DNA of 64,000 nt from Selenomonas sp. GTDB taxonomy: Bacteria; Bacillota; Negativicutes; Selenomonadales; Selenomonadaceae. The stretch spans positions 1 to 64,000 of the forward strand of contig NZ_JALFCU010000080.1 in assembly GCF_022771645.1 (NCBI RefSeq). The letters run 5' to 3'. Position 1 is the first letter of the stretch; every line of letters starts with the position of its first letter. The notes under the pieces are model-generated. The model was not told the DNA's origin. It saw only the letters and a list, made by a program, of their open reading frames with translations, and ran no database searches. Made by a program: the position numbers and the translations under genes. Shown here piece by piece: positions 33,800 through 43,237 of the stretch.

Positions 33800-34609
33800 T
33801 TAGTCCGCATGCCGCTCTCTGCAGATGCCGCGCTCGGCGACGCGCAGGAAGCGCAGGAAATGCTCGATCTCTTCGCACGAGTCGACTTCCTGCTCGATGA
33901 CGGCAATGGCCTGGGCGAGCGAGAGGCCGGAGCGGTAGAGGATCTTGTACGCCTGCTTGATGCGGCGGCGCGACTCGAGCGGGATGCCGGCGCGCGAGAT
34001 GCCGACGCTGTTGAGGCCGACGGCTTTCGCCGGATGGCCGTCGACGATCGTGTACGGCACGACGTCCTGCGTGAGCTTCGACATGCCGCCGACCATGGCA
34101 TTGCGGCCGATCTTGACGAACTGGTGGACGCCCGCCATACCGCCGATGACGGCGCGGTCTTCGACGACGGCGTGGCCCGCGAGGCTCGCGAGGTTCGACA
34201 TGATGACGTTGTTGCCGACGACGCAGTTGTGCGCGACGTGCGTCAGCGCCATGAGCAGGCAGTCGTTGCCGATGCGTGTCTCCTCACCTTCGCCCGTCGC
34301 ACGGTGCACGGTCGCGCCTTCGCGGATCGTCGTGCGGTCGCCGATGAACGTGTAGCTCTTCTCGCCTTTGAACTTCAAATCCTGCGGCTCTTCGCCGATG
34401 GACGCGCCCTGGAAAATCTTGCAGTCGCGGCCGATCTGCGTCCAGCCCGTGATGACGACGTGCGGGCCGATCTTCGTCCCCTCGCCGATCTCAACGTTCT
34501 CGCCGATGACGGAATACGGGCCGATCTCAACGTTTTTCGCGATGCGCGCGCCCGGAGCGACGACCGCCGTGTCGTGGATATATGCAAGCACTTTGTTTTC
34601 TGCGCTCAT
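33800..34609 (-). CDS. lpxA: Acyl-ACP--UDP-N-acetylglucosamine O-acyltransferase LpxA
   Basis: The 269-residue protein shows left-handed beta-helix hexapeptide repeats: YIHDTAVVAPGARIAKNVEIGPYSVIG followed by more rungs. It then has AHNCVVGNNVIMSNLASLAGHAVVEDRAVIGG with the catalytic His, and the C-terminal helical domain with SKLTQDVVPYTIVDGHPAKAVGLNSVG. LpxA performs the first step of lipid A synthesis. The ATG at 34609 has AGGAG 9 bases upstream. Gene order lpxC, fabZ, lpxA, lpxI on one strand matches other Negativicutes. Confidence 0.95.
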   Translation of the reverse strand: MSAENKVLAYIHDTAVVAPGARIAKNVEIGPYSVIGENVEIGEGTKIGPHVVITGWTQIGRDCKIFQGASIGEEPQDLKFKGEKSYTFIGDRTTIREGATVHRATGEGEETRIGNDCLLMALTHVAHNCVVGNNVIMSNLASLAGHAVVEDRAVIGGMAGVHQFVKIGRNAMVGGMSKLTQDVVPYTIVDGHPAKAVGLNSVGISRAGIPLESRRRIKQAYKILYRSGLSLAQAIAVIEQEVDSCEEIEHFLRFLRVAERGICRERHAD

Positions 34610-34815
34610 ATGTTCCAACTCCTAACTACCTATCGTGAGCCTGCGGCCATGCCGGAGGCGTTCTTTTTCTTTGCTCTGTCTTTCCCATATACTCCCCGAT
34701 TGAACCTATTTCTTGGTACACGATTTGACGGCAAAATCAGGCGTTTTCCGAGTGGAACAAAGATTTTCTTCTCTATCCTGCAATATGTCAGCTGTTTTCG
34801 CGATTTCTCGCGGGA

Positions 34816-35256
34816 TTACATATCGTCCTGTTCTTTCAGGGCAAACTTGAAGTCCGCTGAGGCGACGAGCTGGTCCTTGACGTAGCCGTCGGCGTGCAGC
34901 ACGCCGAAGTTGCCGCGCACGCGTACGATCTCGGCTTTCGTCACGAGCTGGTCGCCTGGGATGACGGGATGCTTGAACTTCACATGCTCCATGCCGCCGA
35001 ACAGCGCGATCTTGCCGCGGTGCTCCTCGGGATACAGCATCGCGACGCCGCCGACCTGCGCCATGGCCTCAAGAATGAGGACGCCCGGCATGATGGGATG
35101 GCCAGGGAAATGACCCTGAAACTGCGGCTCGATCATCGTGATGTTCTTGATGCCCGTCGCGGAATGGAACGGGTCGATCTCGAGGATGCGGTCGACGAGC
35201 AGCATCGGCGGGCGATGCGGCAGGATCTTCATGATTTCATTGATGTCTAATTCCAT
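34816..35256 (-). CDS. fabZ: 3-hydroxyacyl-ACP dehydratase FabZ
   Basis: The 146-residue protein has ILPHRPPMLLVDRILE and the active-site GHFPGHPIMPGVLILEAMAQ. It dehydrates 3-hydroxyacyl-ACP in fatty acid synthesis and shares the 3-hydroxymyristoyl-ACP pool with LpxA. This explains its place between lpxC and lpxA. The 206 bases between fabZ and lpxA hold no recognised gene. Confidence 0.95.
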   Translation of the reverse strand: MELDINEIMKILPHRPPMLLVDRILEIDPFHSATGIKNITMIEPQFQGHFPGHPIMPGVLILEAMAQVGGVAMLYPEEHRGKIALFGGMEHVKFKHPVIPGDQLVTKAEIVRVRGNFGVLHADGYVKDQLVASADFKFALKEQDDM

Positions 35257-35276
35257 GATGGTGTTCCTTCTTCCTT

Positions 35277-35336
35277 AAGACAGCCGTTAGCGCTTCAGCG
35301 CTTACGGATGTCTTAGCCATTTGCCGCAAGGCAAAT
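35277..35336. repeat. Double hairpin between lpxC and fabZ
   Basis: A long interrupted hairpin (AAGAC..CCGT..AGCGCT with AGCGCT..ACGG..GTCTT, 35277-35314) is followed at once by a perfect ATTTGCC-gcaa-GGCAAAT hairpin (35319-35336). No T-run follows, so a simple terminator is unlikely. It could be an RNA-processing or attenuation element between lpxC and fabZ, or a REP-like repeat. Confidence 0.55.
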
Positions 35337-35388
35337 AGCTTCCTTATTCCGTACGCGCACGGCGTTACGACCCAAGCACTTATTTTTT

Positions 35389-36255
35389 TTAACAGCCGCA
35401 GCCGTCTAAAATCTGTTTTGCGAGCGCCGTGTTCAGCGCGTGGCCGGAGGCCGCTGCGATGATATGGCCTCTTATGATGCCAGCGAGGCGCAGGTCGCCG
35501 ATGACGTCGACGATCTTGTGGCGCACGAGCTCATCATCGAAGTGGAGCGGGTTCAGCCAGCCGTCGTCATTGTAGACGATGACGTTTTCGATGCTGCCGC
35601 CGAGGCCTAGCCCCATCTTGCGCAGCTGCTCGATCTCTTTCTCGTACGCGATGGTGCGTGCCGGGGCGATTTCTTTTTTGTAGAGCTCCGGCGTGATCTC
35701 GAAGTTCTCGTACTGGATGCCGATGAGGCGGTGCGGGTTCACGGACGTGAAGCTCACGCGGAAGCCGTCGTACGGCACAGCCATGACGAAGCGCTCGTGC
35801 TGGTCGTCGTCGATGCGGTAGACGCGGTCGATGACGATCTCTTTGCGCGGCGCGTCGAGCTCCTGGATGCCTGCGCGCTCGATGAGCTCAAAGAACACGA
35901 GCGATGCGCCGTCGGCAACGGGAGGCTCCTCGGAATCGAGCCGCACCTCGCAGTTGTCGATGGAGAGCGCATGGAGCGCGCTCATGAGGTGCTCGATCGT
36001 GAAGAACTCGATGCCGTCCGCGCCAATCGTCGTCGCGCGAAGCGTCGACGTCACGCGGTCCGCCCGCGCTTCGACGCGCGGCTCGCCGTCCATGTCCGTG
36101 CGCACGAACACGATGCCCGTGTCCGCGGCCGCCGGCCGCAGTTCCATATGCACCTCGCGCCCCGAATGCAGCCCGACGCCAGAAAACGTGACGGCCTTTG
36201 CCAGCGTTGTCTGTTGGCTCAAAAAACGTCCCTCCCTCAATTCCGATTCATTCAT
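35389..36255 (-). CDS. lpxC: UDP-3-O-acyl-N-acetylglucosamine deacetylase LpxC
   Basis: The 288-residue zinc enzyme has LAKAVTFSGVGLHSGREV, FTIEHLMSALHALSIDNCEV with the first zinc His, PLHFDDELVRHKIVDVIGDL with the second His and Asp, and IIAAASGHALNTALAK with the catalytic His. It performs the committed step of lipid A synthesis. The start gives about 15 extra residues before the usual TTLAKAV start, so a later start is possible. It is the first of the lipid A genes here and is preceded by the two-gene HEPN/ATPase operon. Confidence 0.95.
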   Translation of the reverse strand: MNESELREGRFLSQQTTLAKAVTFSGVGLHSGREVHMELRPAAADTGIVFVRTDMDGEPRVEARADRVTSTLRATTIGADGIEFFTIEHLMSALHALSIDNCEVRLDSEEPPVADGASLVFFELIERAGIQELDAPRKEIVIDRVYRIDDDQHERFVMAVPYDGFRVSFTSVNPHRLIGIQYENFEITPELYKKEIAPARTIAYEKEIEQLRKMGLGLGGSIENVIVYNDDGWLNPLHFDDELVRHKIVDVIGDLRLAGIIRGHIIAAASGHALNTALAKQILDGCGC

Positions 36256-36321
36256 AGCTTTTTTATCATACTACAAAAAGGGAAGCGCGGTCAACCTGCG
36301 GCCCCGCTTCCCCGGAAAAGC

Positions 36322-37419
36322 TCATCCGTCCGCGAGCGGATAATCGTAAAGCGGCTCGATGTCGCTGAGCGCGAGCGGATGGATGTGCGCCAGCGTGTTG
36401 CGCGCTTCGCGGAAACGCTCGAGGCTCTCGCGCTCGCGCTCGCTCATGCGGAAGCGTGACCGGTAAGAGTAAATCGTGCCGAGCTCGAGGTCGCGCCCGT
36501 CCTCGATTTTCTCGTGGTTGCCGTTGTAGATGGTCTCGACGGCCACGAGGCGCGCGGCTTCGTCCTGGTGACGCTCGAGGAACGCGATGCGCTGCGCCTC
36601 GAGATAGGGAAAGACCGTCTTGATCTGCGCTGTCCAGATGCGGCGCGCGACGTCGCCGGCGGGCGCCGGGAACGCGCTGCCGTCGCTGCGCGCCGTGTCC
36701 TGCAGGACGCGGGCGAGCGTCTCCTCCGGCGCGTGGTACAGGCTGTCCGCCGTACGCAGGAGCGCGGCGCCGAGCTCGACATCGCCGCCCGAGACGCTCG
36801 TCGCGAGTTCGGCGAGGTACGGGCGCAGCCGCTCTTTCGCCGGGCTGCCGGAGAGCTGCGCGTTGCGGGCGCGGACGCTGTGGAAGAGGTGGACGTCGTA
36901 GCGCGTGACGTCATCGTCATAGGAAAACGTGCGGACCGCCTTGCTGCGGGGCGGCGTGCCGTCCGCCATCTCGAACAGGCAGATGGCGCCCGCCCGCCCG
37001 CCGCACGCGCGCTGGTAATCCGAGAGGAAATCCAGCCACGCTTTGAGCTGCGCGCGCGTGACGCCCGTGAACCAGAACGTGCGGTTCGGCAGGGTCGTGT
37101 CCTCGAGCCCCGCGAGGAATTCCGCATAGTGGCGCCCGTGGCGATAGGCGCGCGCCAGGCTGCCCTTGCAGCATTTTTCCAAAAGGCAGGCGCCGATGTC
37201 TTCGACGTCGGCGGCGTCCACCATGACGATGAGCCGGTTCGGGTCGCCGCTGTCGATGCGGTCGCACAGGAAGCGGCGGAACGCCGCATGCCACGGCAAG
37301 TGCTCCGGCACCTGGAGGACGACGGAGCGCTGGTCGAGGACGGTTTCCACGACCGCACGCGCAAAGCCGGCAGGCGACGAGACGTGCTGCCACCAGAGTT
37401 CTTCATCGGTGTATTCCAT
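36322..37419 (-). CDS. Uncharacterised protein with C-terminal HEPN-like motif, partner of giant ATPase
   Basis: This 365-residue protein is not one I recognise. The N-terminal half (RSVVLQVPEHLPWHAAFRRFL, then RLIVMVDAADVEDIGACLL and RTFWFTGVTRAQLKAWLDFL) looks like a P-loop-type fold that lacks a Walker A motif. The last 45 residues read ERFREARNTLAHIHPL, where RNTLAH (about residues 340-345) fits the R-N-x3-H motif of HEPN ribonucleases. It begins 12 bases after the stop of the 1896-residue ATPase gene, with GAGGAGG in the gap, so the two are translationally coupled. A role as effector or regulator controlled by the ATPase is an inference. Base composition is high in GC, like its partner. 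Confidence 0.7.
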   Translation of the reverse strand: MEYTDEELWWQHVSSPAGFARAVVETVLDQRSVVLQVPEHLPWHAAFRRFLCDRIDSGDPNRLIVMVDAADVEDIGACLLEKCCKGSLARAYRHGRHYAEFLAGLEDTTLPNRTFWFTGVTRAQLKAWLDFLSDYQRACGGRAGAICLFEMADGTPPRSKAVRTFSYDDDVTRYDVHLFHSVRARNAQLSGSPAKERLRPYLAELATSVSGGDVELGAALLRTADSLYHAPEETLARVLQDTARSDGSAFPAPAGDVARRIWTAQIKTVFPYLEAQRIAFLERHQDEAARLVAVETIYNGNHEKIEDGRDLELGTIYSYRSRFRMSERERESLERFREARNTLAHIHPLALSDIEPLYDYPLADG

Positions 37420-37431
37420 CCCGGCGCCTCC

Positions 37432-40400
37432 TCATTCCATGTAGTCTTCGAGCTCGTTCTCGACGACGTTCTTCCGCCCCATGAGGTGGAAGAACGACTG
37501 GCGGCTGAAGACGTAGCTACCGTCGGCGCCCTTGCGCAGGACGTTGAGGTCGCAGAGCTCGTCCATGAAGGCCTGGAGCTTCTGCACGGTGAGCGCGCGG
37601 ATCTGCACGACGTTGTACGCTTCGGCGGTCGCGTGGAGCTCGTCCGGACGGTAACCGCGGATGCCTTCGTTGTAGTAGAGGAACGCCAGCAGGAGCGCGA
37701 TGATCATGTAGTAGTTGTCGTTGTCGAGGCCGAGCGTGATGCGGAACTTGTTGCGGACTTCCCATTTGAACTCCTCGTCGCCGAGGACGTCCATGATGTG
37801 CTGCTCTTCGACGTAATAGATGGGCGCCTTGCCCTCCCCATAGTAATCGAGGCTTTCGCCGCACAGGGTGTCGACGAGCTTCTTGCAGTAGAGCTGGATG
37901 AGCCCCGGGAAATAGTTCGCCTGTGCGAGGATGAGAGCGATGTAGTTCTCCGGATTCTTCTTCGTGCGGCCGCCCGGGCGCTGCGCGAAGCGGATGCCGA
38001 GGTAGTAGAGCGGCCACTCGAGGAGCTCGCGCGCCTCGCCGACGTGGAACGGCTTCACCGTGATGGACGAGAGGTGCGCGAGGCCGCTGTTGCTGCGCAG
38101 GGCATCGTCGCGGTAGAAGCGGACGATGTCGTGCAGGCCAGCGATGACGAATTTGAAATGGACGTTCTCGTCGCCTTGGAGCTCCTTGAGTGCATTGAGG
38201 GGCTTGTAGCCCTCGTCCTTGCAGTGCTCGATGAAGATGTCGGCTTCGTCGAGCATGAGCAGGAAGTAGTAGATGCGGTTCGTCGGCTCGCGCAGGCGCG
38301 CGGAGATCCGATCGACAAGTTGCTGCCAGTCCCGCACCTCAAACGCCGTCTTGAAGAAGTGCTCTTCGTTGAGCTTCTTGCAGACGCGCTCCGCAGCCCC
38401 TTCGGTGTCCTGATCCTGGATATTGACGACGATCGCGCGGTTCACCGTGTTGCGGTCGACCTTCTGGTAGTTGATGTCGTTCGCCGCCATGCGGAGGATG
38501 GCGGACTTGCCGAGCTGGCGGCCGCCGTAGATGATGTTCGGCCCCTTCGGATCCTCGATGTCCGCGAGCTCTTTCTTGCGACCCATGAACATCTCGGGCG
38601 GCATGGAGTTGACGGCGTCCGGCACGTACGGCTGGTAGTAGCAGAACGGCATGATGAGCATCATGAGGCGGCGGTTCACGTCCGTCTCGTCGTAGTGGCG
38701 GAACAGGTAGTACGTGACGACGCGGTCGATGATGGCAAATGTCGTATTGAGGCAGGCTTTCTTGATCTTGCGCGCGTAGCGGCGGAGCGTCGCGATCTTC
38801 AGCGCGTAGTCGAGGAAGACGATGGTCGGCTTGCTCGCGCCGCCGATCTTCGCGACGGTGTTGACGAGGCCCTCGTCCTTGTACTCGCCGAAGAGGCAGA
38901 CGACGCGGAAGCTGTTGTCCCCGCCCTGCGCCTGCGAGCCGAACGCGGCGATCGGGTGGATGTAGCGGGACTTGCTGTGGTTCAGGGGATCCTTGAGCTT
39001 CACGTTGAACGCGAACTTCGTGCGGCCCGTGACGGCGAGCCTGTCCTCCTCGCTCTCGACGTCCAGCTCCTCGACGGATGCGACGTCCCAGCCGAGCGCG
39101 TGCAGGAGGTTCTTCATGCGCTCGCCGTCCATCGGGTTCTTCAGCCAGTTTTCCTTGATTTCCTGGCGGCCGCGCTCGACTTTCGGCGAGCCCTTGCCCG
39201 AGCGGCTCTCGAGCAGCCGCTTGAACGAGCGGCTGTTGTTGATGACGGTGTAGTTGTCTTCGTATTCGCGCAGGTAGTTCGCGAGGTGGTCGGCTTCGCC
39301 TTTCGGCAGCTCGATGCCGCCCGTGTCGATGTCGCCCTCGGCCCAGCGGCGGAGGTCGTCCTGCGCGACGGTGTAGTTCTGGTCGTCGATGGCGTCCTGG
39401 ATGGAAAGGAGGAACTTCGCGTGGCGCTCGTCGAGGTCGCCTGCGCGGAGGCGCTCGACCTCTTCCTGCAGGCGCTCGCCATGCGCGGTCGCCGCCTGCT
39501 CGATCTCGCGGCGGAACGCGGCGTCCGCGCGGCGGAACGCGCCGTAGTTGCGCGTTGCCTCGGCATAGCTGCGGCAGTCTTCCGCGAGGCGCAGGTAGTC
39601 TTCTTTCTTGATTTCGCCATCGCCGCGCTCATCCACGTCGCCGACGGCATCCTCCAGCGCACCGCAGCACTGCTTATACTCCAGGTAGTTCTTGAATTTC
39701 TCGAACGCTTCGTCGAGCCCTTCGCCCGCGCGCCGGCTGTCTTCCTCGATGATGTGCCGCTCCTTGGCGAGCGGCGACGTGCCCGTGAGGATCTGCAGGC
39801 GCGCGTCGATGAGCCCGAGCGTCTGATAATCGTCCGCCGCCTCCGAGCGCGGATCGAGGAGCGCGTCAAGGCGCGCCGAAAGCGCAGCGGCGGCGTCCGC
39901 CGGGCGCTCCGCCGCCGCATAGGCGCGCAGCGCAGCGAGATATTTCTGGCGGGGCGCGCGGATATGCCAGAACGCACGGAAGTCCGGCAGGTAGTCCTGA
40001 TCCAGCAGGAGCTCCGTCGCGGACAGGAAGCCGTCGTAGAACATGCGCGGACGGCTGGCCTCCGGCGCGCCGTCCATGCGGAAGGCAATCTCTGCGAGCG
40101 CCCTGCGCAGGACGCGCAGGCCGGCTTCCAGGACGGGGTCGCCCTCGGCTGCGAGCGCGGCATCCGCCTCGTCGAGCGCTTCATGCACCTGCTTGCGGAG
40201 AGCCTCCAGCGCCGCGTCGCGGTCTTCCTGCGGCGCGATGGTATCCGCTGCGGTCAGCTCGAGCCAGCGGCGCAGGATGTCCGTGCTCTTCGTGAGGTCG
40301 CTCAGGAGGCCTTGGCCGAGCGCGCCCTTGATGCGCTCCGTCTTCTTGTCCACCTTGCTCGACGTGCGGTCCCAGGCGGCATTGATGTATTCCTTGAGCT

Positions 40401-43122
40401 TTTCCGGGTCGATGTTCCACTCGCCGGGCGCCGCCTTGTCGTCGCAGAAGAACGTCGTGAGGAATTCGCTGACGCCTTCGGCCTGCGCCGTGTCATCCTC
40501 CATGACGGCCGCAAGGGACATCGCGAGGTCGTCGTTTTTCCCGTAGACGTCCAGCATCGTGTGGTAGACGTGGAGGTTCAGCCGGTTCTGCGTTGGATGG
40601 AGGACGTTCTTGTGGTAGTCGAGCTCCGCCTCTTTGCGCAGGCTGGCGAGCTGCTGCTCGCGCTGCTGCTGGCGCGGGTAACGGTACGCGGCGTAAAAGT
40701 CCGCGCCTTTCTCATACGTTTCCTTGAACGATTTCAACTTGTGGATGAGGTTCTTGGCGCTCTGGCAGCCTTCTTCGCCGAGGTTCCGCTTCACGATGTC
40801 ACGGAAGAACGTATCCATCATATAGTCGTGCGGCAAGTCGTTCGAGAAGAACGCGCGCAGCGCGGCGGCGGCGAGGAGGTACTCGTCGAGGACGCTCTGC
40901 GCGCCCTCGTAAACCTCCATGAGCTTCGACGAGGCATGCACGGGATGCACGGCGGGATCGTCGAGCGCATACGACAGGCGCAGGCGCGCCTCTTCCCACG
41001 CCTCATCGAGATGGCTGCAGTAGCCGAGGTACGCAGCCGCGCAGTCGTCCCGGCCGGCGCAGAGGAACGTGACGACGTCCTGCATCACGTCGTCGTCCGC
41101 CGCCTCGCGTCCGGACGTGCCTGCCGGGGCCGCGCCCGATGCTTCTTCCGCTGGGGCACGGCCGCCTGCGTCTGCCGCATGTCCCGCCGGCGCTACCGTC
41201 TCCTGCTCCGCCGGGAGCTCTGCAGCTGGCGCGTCCGCTTCCTGTGCCGTCGGCGGCTCTGCAGGGGGCGCGTCCGGTTCCTGTGCCGTCGGCGCCCCTT
41301 CGGCTGGCGCATCCGCCGCCTCCTCCGTCAGTGCCTCTGCAGGGGGCGCGCCCGCCTCGTGCTCCGCCGGCTCGGGCACGGGCGCGGCGTCCGTCGTCAG
41401 CGCCCCTTCGGCCGGCTCCTCCGCTTCTTCGCCCGCCGAGGCCCCCGTCGATGCCCCGTCTTCCGTTCCGTCTCCCGGGATCCCCGCAGCAGGCCCCGGT
41501 TCTGGCACCGGTTCCTCGTCATCGTCCTCCGCGTCCTCCGCGTCATCTGCCTCCCCTGCCCCATCCGCAGCGAACCAATCCGGCGCGGGCGTCCACGCGG
41601 CGTCGTACATCTGGTTTTCCGGCAGGAGGTAGAAATACGTCGGCACCTCGCGCAACGCAGGGAAAGCGTCGTGCACGAACGCCACGAGATGGTCAAGCTG
41701 CTCGCGCTGCATGCCGGCGATCGTGAAATCGAGCGTCTTCCCCTCCACCACGAGCTCCGCGAACGCGTCCCGGAACGCTGCGGCCTCTTCGCCGTCATGC
41801 TGTTCGCCGGCAAACCAGAACAGCATCAGGTGGCGGCGGTTTTTGCCGTCGTTCAGTCCCATCGCCATGGCCGCGAACGCGTTGTAGATCCGGCGGCGGG
41901 CATCCGTCGATTTCGGATAGCCCATGGTCTCCTGGCAACGCACGTGCAGGCGGCTCATGGCGAGGCGCGCCGCCGCATACGACGCCTTATCCGCGATCGG
42001 CTCGCCGCCGTCATCCTCTGGCTGCACTTCGAGGCCGAGCCGGTTGCACACCTTCTCGAGCGACAGCGCATGCTTGAGCTTCGGCGTCGCCACGCAGAAC
42101 GCGCCGCAGCCTGCGAGCTGGAATTCGCGCAGGTATCCCATGTGGATCAGCTGGTACTTCACCGCCTCGTAGTCCCCGCTCTTCCAGCGATGCTGCCGCC
42201 ACCGCAGCAGCGTGTCCTCGCAAAGGTAGTCCACGGCTGGCAGCACCGACAAGAGTGCCCCTGCGCACATGCGCACGTCCTTCACCATCTTGCGCCAATC
42301 GGACAGGAACGCTTTCGCGCTCTCCTTCGCCTGGGATTTCGGCGTCAGCGGCTGCACCGTCAGCTCGCCATAGTCGAACGACGCCGGCAGCAGCGTCCCT
42401 GCCGCCTGCAGCTTCGCCCAGAGCGCCTCGTCTTCCGCAGATGTGACAGGCAACGGTGCCGGCTCGCCCGGCATCCCGTCCGGCTCCTCCGGCGCAGGAG
42501 GCGTCCCTAGATCTGCGGGAGCATCCGGTTCGTCCGTCCCGTCCTCCGGAGCGTCTGCGACATGCATCGTGCCGCCGGCGAACGCATCGCCGAGCAGGCC
42601 GATGGAAAACCGCCCCGTGGCGGCCAGCTGCATCATCTTCAGGCTCCGTTCGCTGCCCTGCGCGCGCCACGCCTCCGCGAAATCGAGATACGGCCGCAGC
42701 GCCTCCTCCGCAGGCGCCCCGTCCTGCGCGAGGAGCGCGCGCAAAGCCTCCTGCACCTGTGCGAGCTCCGCACGCACGTCGTCGCGCTCCGTCTCGAGCT
42801 GCAGGAACCAGCGCGCCGCCTCCGCCTGCTCCTGCGCGGCCGCTGCGGCCTCCATCCACTGCGTCATGCCGCCGAGCGCTGCAAAATCCTGCGGCTCCTG
42901 CGGCGCATGCGCGCCGGCCGCCACGGCCCGCACGCGCGCCCGCTGCTCCTTCACAGCCGCGAGCGCCTGCTGCACCTCGTCGCAGAGCTCGTCCGCGACG
43001 AACGCGTTGTCGTCCGCGAGCGCGTGCGCGAGCGTTTCCACGGATGCGGCAAGCGCCGCATAATCCTTTCGCATGGAAGCGGCCAGCGCCCGGGCCGCCT
43101 CGGCTTCCTGTCGGAAATCCAT
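37432..43122 (-). CDS. Giant (1896-residue) STAND/ORC-like AAA+ ATPase, unrecognised family
   Basis: The N-terminal 500 residues are helical and Ala/Glu-rich. Residues about 520-675 are a Pro/Ala/Glu-rich low-complexity linker. Further helical regions follow, then a segment with TIVFLDYALKIATLRRYARKI and MPFCYYQPYVPDAVNSMPPEMFMGRKKEL. The ATPase core begins near residue 1525 with NIIYGGRQLGKSAILRM (Walker A) and has FLLMLDEADIFIEHCKDE (Walker B) near 1620. The C-terminus resembles a winged helix ending in FSRQSFFHLMGRKNV. I chose the ATG at 43122 because AGGAG lies 8 bases before it; the frame also opens at 43170. It is the first gene of a two-gene operon with the HEPN-like protein. Size and layout recall STAND sensors of phage defence, but that is an inference. 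Confidence 0.72.
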   Translation of the reverse strand: MDFRQEAEAARALAASMRKDYAALAASVETLAHALADDNAFVADELCDEVQQALAAVKEQRARVRAVAAGAHAPQEPQDFAALGGMTQWMEAAAAAQEQAEAARWFLQLETERDDVRAELAQVQEALRALLAQDGAPAEEALRPYLDFAEAWRAQGSERSLKMMQLAATGRFSIGLLGDAFAGGTMHVADAPEDGTDEPDAPADLGTPPAPEEPDGMPGEPAPLPVTSAEDEALWAKLQAAGTLLPASFDYGELTVQPLTPKSQAKESAKAFLSDWRKMVKDVRMCAGALLSVLPAVDYLCEDTLLRWRQHRWKSGDYEAVKYQLIHMGYLREFQLAGCGAFCVATPKLKHALSLEKVCNRLGLEVQPEDDGGEPIADKASYAAARLAMSRLHVRCQETMGYPKSTDARRRIYNAFAAMAMGLNDGKNRRHLMLFWFAGEQHDGEEAAAFRDAFAELVVEGKTLDFTIAGMQREQLDHLVAFVHDAFPALREVPTYFYLLPENQMYDAAWTPAPDWFAADGAGEADDAEDAEDDDEEPVPEPGPAAGIPGDGTEDGASTGASAGEEAEEPAEGALTTDAAPVPEPAEHEAGAPPAEALTEEAADAPAEGAPTAQEPDAPPAEPPTAQEADAPAAELPAEQETVAPAGHAADAGGRAPAEEASGAAPAGTSGREAADDDVMQDVVTFLCAGRDDCAAAYLGYCSHLDEAWEEARLRLSYALDDPAVHPVHASSKLMEVYEGAQSVLDEYLLAAAALRAFFSNDLPHDYMMDTFFRDIVKRNLGEEGCQSAKNLIHKLKSFKETYEKGADFYAAYRYPRQQQREQQLASLRKEAELDYHKNVLHPTQNRLNLHVYHTMLDVYGKNDDLAMSLAAVMEDDTAQAEGVSEFLTTFFCDDKAAPGEWNIDPEKLKEYINAAWDRTSSKVDKKTERIKGALGQGLLSDLTKSTDILRRWLELTAADTIAPQEDRDAALEALRKQVHEALDEADAALAAEGDPVLEAGLRVLRRALAEIAFRMDGAPEASRPRMFYDGFLSATELLLDQDYLPDFRAFWHIRAPRQKYLAALRAYAAAERPADAAAALSARLDALLDPRSEAADDYQTLGLIDARLQILTGTSPLAKERHIIEEDSRRAGEGLDEAFEKFKNYLEYKQCCGALEDAVGDVDERGDGEIKKEDYLRLAEDCRSYAEATRNYGAFRRADAAFRREIEQAATAHGERLQEEVERLRAGDLDERHAKFLLSIQDAIDDQNYTVAQDDLRRWAEGDIDTGGIELPKGEADHLANYLREYEDNYTVINNSRSFKRLLESRSGKGSPKVERGRQEIKENWLKNPMDGERMKNLLHALGWDVASVEELDVESEEDRLAVTGRTKFAFNVKLKDPLNHSKSRYIHPIAAFGSQAQGGDNSFRVVCLFGEYKDEGLVNTVAKIGGASKPTIVFLDYALKIATLRRYARKIKKACLNTTFAIIDRVVTYYLFRHYDETDVNRRLMMLIMPFCYYQPYVPDAVNSMPPEMFMGRKKELADIEDPKGPNIIYGGRQLGKSAILRMAANDINYQKVDRNTVNRAIVVNIQDQDTEGAAERVCKKLNEEHFFKTAFEVRDWQQLVDRISARLREPTNRIYYFLLMLDEADIFIEHCKDEGYKPLNALKELQGDENVHFKFVIAGLHDIVRFYRDDALRSNSGLAHLSSITVKPFHVGEARELLEWPLYYLGIRFAQRPGGRTKKNPENYIALILAQANYFPGLIQLYCKKLVDTLCGESLDYYGEGKAPIYYVEEQHIMDVLGDEEFKWEVRNKFRITLGLDNDNYYMIIALLLAFLYYNEGIRGYRPDELHATAEAYNVVQIRALTVQKLQAFMDELCDLNVLRKGADGSYVFSRQSFFHLMGRKNVVENELEDYME

Positions 43123-43194
43123 CGTATCCGCTCCTTCCATTTGCTTTCTCTTCTTATTTCTCCATCTCATCGCGATTTCCTGCCGTGCACACGC

Positions 43195-43221
43195 AAAAAA
43201 GCCGCGCTTGCCAGCGCGGCG
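43195..43221 (-). terminator. Terminator between PflA-like gene and the giant ATPase gene
   Basis: GCCGCGCT (43201-43208) pairs with AGCGCGGC (43213-43220). On the minus strand six T follow (A6 at 43195-43200). It ends transcription of the radical SAM gene, so the ATPase operon should have its own promoter in the roughly 70 bases that remain. Confidence 0.8.
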
Positions 43222-43237
43222 GGATGCCTCCCATATG

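Noticed and set aside
40860..41560. Coding tandem repeat in the giant ATPase as a possible phase switch
   Set aside because: The Pro/Ala/Glu-rich linker is degenerate at DNA level and its units are in multiples of three, so length change would not shift the frame.
36514..42510. A 1998-codon open frame on the plus strand across the HEPN/ATPase operon
   Set aside because: It lies antisense to two convincing genes with Walker motifs and ribosome sites. Its composition (Arg, Val, Glu, Asp and Ala-rich, no domain pattern) is what a GC-rich third-position shadow gives.
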